Under the pieces are notes generated by a model, which worked only from the letters and a program-made list of their open reading frames with translations, made no database searches and was not told where the DNA came from. From Pseudomonadota bacterium (GTDB lineage: Bacteria > Pseudomonadota > Alphaproteobacteria > Rhizobiales > Rhizobiaceae), in NCBI GenBank assembly GCA_023433855.1, contig JAEYTV010000293.1, positions 1 to 7,641 of the forward strand: a stretch of 7,641 nucleotides of DNA, in the 5' to 3' direction. Below, in pieces: positions 1 to 5,401 of this stretch. Position 1 is the stretch's first letter. Every line of letters begins with the position of its first letter. The position numbers and the translations under genes are program-made.

Positions 1-1155
1 AAGACCGGTTGTGCCGGAGGAGGTATAGGTGACGATGGCGGACAATCTCAATGTTTCGGCAATTTGCCGGGCAGCAAGCGAGATCGCGTCAGCACCGGTC
101 GCTTCCGGGGTCGCCCGCTGTGCGTAGATGATGCTTGGGAAGAGTGGATCCTGCTCGACCTTCCGAGCGATGGAAGCCATCATCGAAACGGATTCGACGG
201 GGTACTGGCCCGAAGCGGATTCCGCCGAAAGCATGACGGCATCCGCACCTTCGAAAACCGCGATCGACACGTCGGAGACTTCCGCACGCGTCGGCACCGG
301 CGAGGAGATCATCGATTCGAGCATCTGGGTTGCGATAACGACGGGCTTGCCCGCACGGCGACAAGCGCGCGTGAGCTGCTTCTGGGTTCCCGGCACGCTT
401 TCGATCGGCATCTCGACGCCCAGATCGCCGCGGGCCACCATAACGGCATCTGAAAGCTCGATGATCTCGTCGATACGTTCCAGCGCCTGCGGCTTCTCTA
501 TCTTCGACATGATGCCGACACGACCGCGCGCGATCTTGCGCACCTCCGCAAGATCATCTGGTCGCTGCACGAATGAAAGCGCAACCCAGTCCGCTTCTCC
601 TGTCGCCAGAACGGCGTCCAGATCGGTGCGGTCCTTATCTGTGAGAGCACCCACCCCAAGCAGCGTGTCCGGCAGGCTGACGCCCTTGCGGTCAGAGATG
701 CTAGTGCCGGCGATCACGGTGCAGACGATGCTCTTGCCGTCGCTCTTCTCGGCTCTCAAGGCAAGCTTGCCATCGTCGATCAGCAACCGGTGCCCCGGCT
801 TGACCGCCTGCAGGATTTCGGGATGAGGCAGAAAGACCCGGCTTTCGTCGCCGGGCTCGTCGCGATCATCCAGGGTGAAGGTTTGCCCCACCTCCAGCGT
901 AACCTTGCCAGCCGCGAACTTGCCGACGCGAAGCTTCGGTCCCTGAAGGTCGCACAGGATGCCGATCGGGCGGCCAGAACGGGCTTCCACCGACCGTATC
1001 CGCGACATCAGGGTACGCATCAGATCATGGCTGGCATGGCTCATATTGATGCGAAAGAGGTCGGCCCCGGCTTCATGCAACTTCTGGATCATCTCCTCTT
1101 CCGAGGAAGCCGGCCCCAGTGTGGCAAGGATTTTTACTTTGCGGTGACGCCTCAT
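1..1155 (-). CDS. pyk: Pyruvate kinase, C-terminus beyond the left edge
   Basis: This enzyme converts phosphoenolpyruvate and ADP to pyruvate and ATP, the last step of glycolysis, in the cytoplasm. The 385 codons present cover most of a protein of about 480 residues; the end lies outside the window. Visible motifs are RINMSH (residues 35-40), DLQGPKLRV (69-77), SKIE with the catalytic Lys218 and metal ligand Glu220, ARGDLG with metal ligand Asp244 (241-246), ATQMLESM (275-282) and PTRAEVSDV (288-296). The segment ending in TSSGTTG (378-384) belongs to the start of the C-terminal allosteric domain. The site equivalent to Glu117 of the muscle enzyme is Lys74, preceded by Leu70 and Gln71, a pattern known from potassium-independent pyruvate kinases. 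The ATG overlaps the TGA of the DUF1036 gene by one base, so translational coupling is likely. A GAAGG about 12 bases upstream is a weak ribosome binding site. Confidence 0.97.
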   Translation of the reverse strand, partial: MRRHRKVKILATLGPASSEEEMIQKLHEAGADLFRINMSHASHDLMRTLMSRIRSVEARSGRPIGILCDLQGPKLRVGKFAAGKVTLEVGQTFTLDDRDEPGDESRVFLPHPEILQAVKPGHRLLIDDGKLALRAEKSDGKSIVCTVIAGTSISDRKGVSLPDTLLGVGALTDKDRTDLDAVLATGEADWVALSFVQRPDDLAEVRKIARGRVGIMSKIEKPQALERIDEIIELSDAVMVARGDLGVEMPIESVPGTQKQLTRACRRAGKPVVIATQMLESMISSPVPTRAEVSDVSIAVFEGADAVMLSAESASGQYPVESVSMMASIARKVEQDPLFPSIIYAQRATPEATGADAISLAARQIAETLRLSAIVTYTSSGTTGL

Positions 1156-1628
1156 CAATTCTGGCCTTCTTGTGTGCCAGGCGCGTCCGAAAGCTGGACC
1201 ATCCAGCTACCCTGACGACCCGTGTCATATTCCTTGAAGCCCATGCGTTGGAAACCACGGGCGAAACAATCGTTGACGCCGACGATCTTGAACTCGTTTT
1301 CCGCGACACACATGTTGATGTCACCCGTCCACCGACCGCCCCGCGCGGCATCCTCGGCATAGAGGTAGTAATAGCGGGATTGCAGCTCCCCCTCGATGAG
1401 CGTGGCACAGGTGGAGGCAGGCACCTGCCACCAGCCTTCGGTGGTCCAGCCCTCCGCGGCCCGGTAGCCGATCGCCACACCGACGAGATTCTGCGTACCA
1501 TTACAGACGCGAAAATCCGCGTGAGCCGCACCTGCGGCAAGCAATGGTACGCCACCGGCGACCATACCGACCAGGATTGGGGAGAAGGCGAGAGAGCGAA
1601 GAGAGGCTTTGAGGGATTTTTTCGACAC
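1155..1628 (-). CDS. Secreted DUF1036 family protein
   Basis: A 157-residue protein of the DUF1036 family; its biochemical role is unknown. The N-terminus has a basic segment (KK at 3-4, K7, R11), a hydrophobic core around 13-34, and a signal peptidase I-type site AHA|D at 35-38, so the mature protein of about 120 residues should be periplasmic or secreted. The mature part starts DFRVCNGT and has four cysteines (42, 74, 107, 121), which could form two disulfides, plus an aromatic YYYLY stretch (86-90). The start is a GTG: it is the only usual start codon that keeps the basic n-region, since Met22 lies inside the hydrophobic core. The upstream GGCGGA is a poor ribosome binding site. It is the first gene of a two-gene unit with pyruvate kinase, whose ATG overlaps its stop. 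There is no lipobox cysteine, so it is not a lipoprotein. Family assignment is from sequence recognition. Confidence 0.85.
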   Translation of the reverse strand: MSKKSLKASLRSLAFSPILVGMVAGGVPLLAAGAAHADFRVCNGTQNLVGVAIGYRAAEGWTTEGWWQVPASTCATLIEGELQSRYYYLYAEDAARGGRWTGDINMCVAENEFKIVGVNDCFARGFQRMGFKEYDTGRQGSWMVQLSDAPGTQEGQN

Positions 1629-1687
1629 GGTTTCCGCCAGGACTCCATGGGTTTATTTGTGAAGCACTTTCTCGCGCGGCGGACTCT

Positions 1688-1715
1688 GAAAGTCAACGAA
1701 AGTCTAATCGATTAG
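1688..1715. repeat. Direct repeat abutting a palindrome, candidate operator
   Basis: Two exact copies of GAAAGTC (1688-1694 and 1698-1704) are spaced by three bases, giving a 10-base period, about one helical turn. The second copy shares its last base with a perfect 12-base palindrome CTAATCGATTAG at 1704-1715. The cluster lies in the 152-bp region between the divergent DUF1036-pyk and amidohydrolase genes and overlaps the candidate -35 box for the minus-strand unit. The repeats are seen directly; their use as a protein-binding site is inference. Confidence 0.45.
1691..1696 (-). promoter_or_regulatory. Candidate -35 box for the DUF1036-pyk unit
   Basis: Read on the minus strand this is TTGACT, a good -35 match, 62 bases upstream of the DUF1036 GTG. 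At 17 bases spacing the -10 position (1668-1673) reads GAGAAA, which is only a half match, so the promoter call is tentative. The box lies inside the GAAAGTC direct repeat described separately, which would place a bound regulator over the -35 region. Confidence 0.25.
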
Positions 1716-1780
1716 GCCGTGTTCCTGCTATCGCGGATGATTGTCGACGTCATAGCCCGACTTGCGGACGAGGCGACCGC

Positions 1781-2677
1781 GTGCAATCAAGGTTGGTCTC
1801 CATAACCAATCGTGACGTTCTCCGAAACATGCAGGACTTCCTTCCTTTCGAGATCATAGACGGCGATTATGACGGCGGAATGGTTCTGCTGGCCGATCAT
1901 GCCATGAACCGCCTGCCCTCCGCCTATGGCAGCCTCGGCTTGCCGGAAAGCGCGTTCGCCCGACACATTGCCTTCGACATCGGCATTGAACGGCTGGCAC
2001 GCGCCTTGGCGGCCACCTTGAATGTTCCGGCCGTGCTTGCTTGCTTTTCCCGGCTGCTCATCGACCCGAACAGGGGGGAAGACGATCCGACGCTGATCAT
2101 GAAGATCTCTGACGGCGCCATCATTCCAGGCAACCATCCGATAACACGCGAAGAATGGCAGTGGCGGCTCGACACCTACCACCGTCCTTATCACCGGGCG
2201 GTCGAACGGGTCATTGCCGAAGCGGGCCAATCGGGTCGAGCCCCGCTGGTGATCTCGCTACACTCCTTCACTCCTTCCTGGAAAAGCGTCCCCCGCCCCT
2301 GGCATGCGGCGGTCCTGTGGGACAGCGACGACAGGGCCGTGCGTCCCCTGCTGGAACGCCTGCGAGAACCAGGCGACCTCGTCGTCGGCGACAACGAACC
2401 TTATGACGGAGCGTTGAAGGGGGACACCATGTATCGCCACTGCTTGACGAGGGGGCTGCCGCATGCGCTTCTGGAAGTGCGGCAGGACCTGATCACCACA
2501 GACACCGGCGTGGCCGCCTGGGCCGGAAGGCTGGCGCCGATCTTCAAAGCTCTTAATGCCGACCCCATGTTACACGAATACAAGATCTATGCCTCGCGAA
2601 CGGGTCCCTTCCCGCAAGCGGAACAGTTGGAGACGCATCATGGCCGATCTCAGCAAGCAGCAGCAGACCGAGTTTGA
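1781..2677 (+). CDS. N-formylglutamate amidohydrolase family protein
   Basis: A 298-residue member of the N-formylglutamate amidohydrolase (FGase) family. Characterised HutG members hydrolyse N-formyl-L-glutamate to formate and glutamate in histidine breakdown, but no hut genes are visible here, so the substrate is open. Conserved blocks are LLADHAMNRLP (36-46, with His40), LIDPNRGEDDPTLI (93-106), SLHSFTP (159-165, with His161), VGDNEPYDG (202-210) and LEVRQDLI (231-238, with Glu232); the acidic and histidine residues are likely metal and catalytic sites. The chosen GTG has a GAGG at 1770-1773, seven bases upstream. An internal ATG at 1829 (residue 17, MQDFLPFE) lies close to where I expect family members to begin, but has no clear ribosome binding site. 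The last 22 residues, after a YASRTGPF motif, look like an unconserved tail that overlaps the next gene by 38 bases. Confidence 0.9.
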   Translation: MQSRLVSITNRDVLRNMQDFLPFEIIDGDYDGGMVLLADHAMNRLPSAYGSLGLPESAFARHIAFDIGIERLARALAATLNVPAVLACFSRLLIDPNRGEDDPTLIMKISDGAIIPGNHPITREEWQWRLDTYHRPYHRAVERVIAEAGQSGRAPLVISLHSFTPSWKSVPRPWHAAVLWDSDDRAVRPLLERLREPGDLVVGDNEPYDGALKGDTMYRHCLTRGLPHALLEVRQDLITTDTGVAAWAGRLAPIFKALNADPMLHEYKIYASRTGPFPQAEQLETHHGRSQQAAADRV

Positions 2678-2948
2678 GGCGGCGGCGTTTCGCCGTCTGG
2701 TCGAGCATCTTCGCCAGCGGACAGACGTCCAGAACATAGACTTGATGAACCTTGCCGGTTTCTGCCGCAACTGTTTATCGAACTGGTACCGCGAGGCCGC
2801 CAGCGAGGCTGGCGCGGAACTCTCCAAGGAGGAGTCGCGGGAAATCATCTACGGGATGTCCTATGAGGACTGGAAAAACCTTCACCAGCACGAAGCCAGC
2901 GCTGCTCAAAAAGCCGCATTCGAGGTGAACAAGCCGGCGGACGGCTGA
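2640..2948 (+). CDS. DUF1244 family small protein
   Basis: A 102-residue cytoplasmic protein of the DUF1244 family, function unknown. No signal peptide or membrane segment is seen. It looks mostly helical, with a conserved core DVQNIDLMNLAGFCRNCLSN (29-48) containing a Cys42-x-x-Cys45 pair, followed by NWYREAA (48-54), LSKEESREIIYGMSYEDWK (61-79) and a charged C-terminus. The CxxC could bind metal or be redox active, but with only two cysteines any metal site would need His residues or a dimer. The start chosen is the ATG preceded by GGAG at 2629-2632, seven bases away; the same frame is open further upstream (ATG at 2556), but that extension lies within the amidohydrolase gene and does not resemble the family. 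The 38-base overlap with the amidohydrolase suggests cotranscription and coupled translation. Confidence 0.88.
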   Translation: MADLSKQQQTEFEAAAFRRLVEHLRQRTDVQNIDLMNLAGFCRNCLSNWYREAASEAGAELSKEESREIIYGMSYEDWKNLHQHEASAAQKAAFEVNKPADG

Positions 2949-3032
2949 GCGATGCCCGATAAGGCTTGACCTTGCGGCCGCTTTTCGGCAGTTGACCAGC
3001 ACCCCATCAATTCTCACGATCAGGAGACCCCG

Positions 3033-3305
3033 ATGTCAGATGCTCATGGCGTCGCCCGCGACCAACTCCGCGCATTTGTCGAGCGCATCGAAAGACTGGA
3101 AGAAGAAAAGAAGACGATCGCTGACGATATCAAGGACGTCTACGGCGAAGCCAAGTCCATGGGCTTCGACACCAAGATCCTGAAGAAGGTCATCGCGCTT
3201 CGTAAGAAGGACGACCAGGAGCGCATGGAAGAGGATCTCATCCTCGACACCTATCTTCAGGCACTTGGCATGATAGAAGGGCCGGCTGAACAGGATGCGG
3301 CCTGA
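3033..3305 (+). CDS. gapR: GapR-like nucleoid-associated protein (DUF2312)
   Basis: A 90-residue protein of the DUF2312 family, whose Caulobacter member GapR is an essential nucleoid-associated protein that binds overtwisted (positively supercoiled) DNA ahead of replication and transcription and helps topoisomerases act there. The sequence shows a charged coiled-coil helix (about 10-40, with [10 protein letters not shown]), the signature [19 protein letters not shown] (36-54), a lysine-rich stretch 41-59 suited to gripping DNA, and an acidic [14 protein letters not shown] helix (66-79). Length matches the family. An excellent AGGAG lies six bases before the ATG (3022-3026). It follows the DUF1244 gene after 84 bases. 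TTGACC occurs at 2966-2971 and again at 2992-2997 in that gap, so a separate promoter is possible, though I see no good -10. A strong terminator follows the stop by 23 bases. Confidence 0.92.
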   Translation: MSDAHGVARDQLRAFVERIERLEEEKKTIADDIKDVYGEAKSMGFDTKILKKVIALRKKDDQERMEEDLILDTYLQALGMIEGPAEQDAA

Positions 3306-3328
3306 TATCCACTCATACGGAATAACAG

Positions 3329-3361
3329 AAACCCGCCTCTCAACCGGCGGGTTTTCTTTTT
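3329..3361 (+). terminator. Intrinsic terminator after gapR
   Basis: A 9-bp perfect stem, AAACCCGCC at 3329-3337 pairing with GGCGGGTTT at 3346-3354, encloses an 8-base loop and runs into the tract TTTTCTTTTT (3352-3361). This is a textbook rho-independent terminator for the plus-strand amidohydrolase-DUF1244-gapR block. Because the convergent DUF882 gene stops at 3382, the same hairpin may also stop minus-strand transcription, although the minus-strand T-tract (TTTCTGTTATT) is weaker. Confidence 0.9.
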
Positions 3362-3381
3362 GTCTGAACCATTCCGGGTGA

Positions 3382-5217
3382 TCAGTTGGCGGGCCCGCTG
3401 AAGCGATTGCGGTCGATCGCCGCAGCCGAGGAAACCCGGTTGAACCCGTTGCCGCTATAGGCCGCCGAATACTCGCCGTTGATGGTACGGCTGACTACGC
3501 GCGGCGCCTTCATCGAGGCAACTTCTTCAGTACGGTTGTTGCTGAGTGCCCATTTGGCGAGCACGTCGGCCGTCAGTTTGCCGTTGCCGCCCGGAGCCGC
3601 GGGCGCTGAAGTGCGACCGCCTCTGGTTGCCACCGGACGTGTACCGACCGACGCGGCGACCGGCGTCTTGGGCGCATCGAACCCGTCTCCAAACTGCCGC
3701 CCGCGGTCCGAGGAATGGATGACCTTCGGCGATATCGCTGCCGTTTCAACCTGTTTCTGGATCGTTTTTGGCTGTGTCTGTGATGCAGAGGCGGGGGCCT
3801 GGGCCACCAGGGGGGCTTCGACGCTCCGGGCAAGGGCAGCCACGAGTTCCGGCGTCAATACCTGGGGCGGCGCGCCTACTGGCATTCCAGCATTCGCCGA
3901 ATCACCAGGGCGATGAGCCGGAAGAGGAACCGACGCGATCTCCTGCGGCATCGGAACCGGCACCGCCGAAGCGGTCATCACGCCCCCTTCCGCGTCACCC
4001 TTGAGGCCGCGCGGCCCGAGCAGCGTCGGAACAGGGATGTCGTATCCGGTCAGATCCGCAAAATTTTCGCCGGGGGTCTGCGCTGCGGAAGGTATGACAG
4101 ATGCCTGCATGGCAAGCGCGTCCTGCGCTGCGCTACGAGCAGGCGAATAAAGCGCGGTGGCGAGACCACCGGGTGCCGCATCGGAGCGGAAGGCCGGGCG
4201 TGACAACGGGACAGGAGCCGCAATTTCCGGCTGCACCTGCTGCGGAGACTGTTGAGGCTCTGCCGACGCTACCAGCACAGGAGCTGCAGGCGCCGCTGCC
4301 GGCGGCTTCGCAGCCGGCGCCGGACGTCCAGCCGCGGCCGGTGCCTCGATCTCTGCGTTGTCCTCTTCCTCGTCGGCGCCGCCGCCGCCAAACAGGAAGG
4401 CAAGAAGGTTCGGCTGGCGCTTCCGTTCGGAGCCCCGGACGCTGCCGCCTGCGGTGCTGGCGATCTCGATAGAACTGGAGCTTACGCGCTTCTTGTAATC
4501 CGCCAAGGCTTGTTCATAGCCAGGCAGAGGCTTGCCATCGGCGGGGAGATGAAGCGTCTTGCCATTCGGGAAGATCTGCACCAGTTCCTGGCGCGACATC
4601 CGAGGCCAGGCCCGAACGCCGCCGACATCAAGGTGTACGAAGGGAGACCCCGATTTGGGGTAGTACCCAACGCCGCCAACCTGCATCTGCATGGCAAGGC
4701 CACGCAAGGTCGAGAGCTTCACGCCGGGGATATAGAAGTCCATGGCCTTGCCGAGCATGTGCTGGCTGTTCTTTGCGACGCCCGTGTTGCGCGAACGCGA
4801 GCGCAGCATGCCGTTCGTGGCAGGCGAGCGGTAGGCCGAGACGACATGGACGTAGTCCCTCGCTCCCGAGCGCCGATAGACTTCCCAGACAAGGTCGAAG
4901 AGCCGCGGATCCATCCTGGTGGGCTCATTCTTGCGCCAGTCGCGCAGCAGGTGGTTGATTTGCTGAAGACCCCGCTGATCATAGCGACCGTTCCGCTTGA
5001 AGGTGATTTCAGCTCGTTCGCCCGTGTGGACGAAATACAATTTCAGGCTGCGATTCTCGGCTGCGGCATCCCTGCTGGACAAAGCCACCGCAGACAATGC
5101 TGCCAGAACCAGGAGGGCGACAACGGCAACGCGCTTCTTGAGCGACTTGAAAAGCCTTCCTTCGCCGCGTTGCGCCCCCTCTCCCGAAGGCGTCCCTTTC
5201 GCATACTGATCCGGCAA
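3382..5217 (-). CDS. Secreted DUF882 / M15-type murein peptidase with long low-complexity tail
   Basis: A 611-residue protein with an N-terminal peptidase domain of the DUF882 (Peptidase_M15_2) family, related to E. coli YcbK/MepK, a zinc murein endopeptidase. A basic segment (KKR, 27-29) and hydrophobic stretch 30-47 end in AAA|E (51-54), giving a signal peptide or membrane anchor and a periplasmic enzyme. The domain spans about 56-240. It shows SAYRSPATN (127-135) and the zinc motif SQHMLGKAMD (151-160, ligands His153 and Asp160), then VGGVGYYP (180-187) and FVHLDVG (193-199, with His195). Residues 250-545 are Ala/Pro/Gln-rich and probably disordered. Residues 546-611 (LTADVLAKWALSNN onward) look ordered again. 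The TTG start has GGGG seven bases upstream and is the only usual start in frame that keeps the signal peptide: a stop lies upstream and no ATG occurs before residue 102. Murein peptidase activity is inferred from the family. Confidence 0.88.
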   Translation of the reverse strand: MPDQYAKGTPSGEGAQRGEGRLFKSLKKRVAVVALLVLAALSAVALSSRDAAAENRSLKLYFVHTGERAEITFKRNGRYDQRGLQQINHLLRDWRKNEPTRMDPRLFDLVWEVYRRSGARDYVHVVSAYRSPATNGMLRSRSRNTGVAKNSQHMLGKAMDFYIPGVKLSTLRGLAMQMQVGGVGYYPKSGSPFVHLDVGGVRAWPRMSRQELVQIFPNGKTLHLPADGKPLPGYEQALADYKKRVSSSSIEIASTAGGSVRGSERKRQPNLLAFLFGGGGADEEEDNAEIEAPAAAGRPAPAAKPPAAAPAAPVLVASAEPQQSPQQVQPEIAAPVPLSRPAFRSDAAPGGLATALYSPARSAAQDALAMQASVIPSAAQTPGENFADLTGYDIPVPTLLGPRGLKGDAEGGVMTASAVPVPMPQEIASVPLPAHRPGDSANAGMPVGAPPQVLTPELVAALARSVEAPLVAQAPASASQTQPKTIQKQVETAAISPKVIHSSDRGRQFGDGFDAPKTPVAASVGTRPVATRGGRTSAPAAPGGNGKLTADVLAKWALSNNRTEEVASMKAPRVVSRTINGEYSAAYSGNGFNRVSSAAAIDRNRFSGPAN

Positions 5218-5266
5218 AACGATCCCCGTCCCGTCGACAACGTCCCACGTTGCCTCAAATGACTGT

Positions 5267-5292
5267 CAATTGCGGTGACACGATGGCAATTG
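5267..5292. repeat. Twin CAATTG boxes 20 bp apart
   Basis: CAATTG occurs at 5267-5272 and 5287-5292, 20 bases start to start, about two helical turns. The second copy sits inside the imperfect dyad GGCAATTGTGCC (5285-5296), whose GGCA and TGCC arms pair. They lie in the leader of the DUF882 gene just after its candidate promoter. This could be a regulator site, but with only two six-base copies chance is not excluded. Confidence 0.3.
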
Positions 5293-5299
5293 TGCCACA

Positions 5300-5327
5300 C
5301 ATGTACAAGCTTCTCCCTTATAGTCAA
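5300..5327 (-). promoter_or_regulatory. Candidate promoter for the DUF882 peptidase gene
   Basis: On the minus strand TTGACT (5322-5327) is followed after 16 bases by TACATG (5300-5305). The -35 is good and the -10 matches three of six consensus positions. It would give a leader of about 75 bases before the TTG. A pair of CAATTG boxes lies just downstream, where a regulator could block elongation. The gene could instead be read through from the response regulator upstream, because I see no strong terminator in the 184-bp gap. Confidence 0.3.
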
Positions 5328-5401
5328 CAATCGGCTAACAGGAGATGCGGGGGAAGGTGACAGGATATCCTTGCGCGAAGGTTAACATCCACTAATACAA
5401 G

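Noticed and set aside
1073..1715. Open frames 1073-1696 (minus) and 1119-1715 (plus) over the DUF1036 gene
   Set aside because: Neither has a coherent domain, while the DUF1036 frame has a signal peptide, family motifs and a stop overlapping the pyk start. The 1073-1696 frame also runs into pyk.
4252..5262. 336-codon plus-strand open frame antisense to the DUF882 gene
   Set aside because: It is Arg/Ala-rich with no recognisable domain and lies opposite a gene with clear family motifs; high-GC codon bias on the minus strand produces such shadows.
5283..5298. TGGCAC..TTGC arrangement on the minus strand upstream of the peptidase gene, resembling a sigma-54 promoter next to a sigma-54 regulator
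   Set aside because: The GG and GC elements are separated by 7 bases rather than the required 10, and the match is explained by the imperfect dyad GGCAATTGTGCC.
5362..5371. Palindrome AGGATATCCT and nearby GTTAAC between the regulator and peptidase genes
   Set aside because: A 10-base palindrome is expected several times in a window this size, and no repeat partner or T-tract makes it an operator or terminator.
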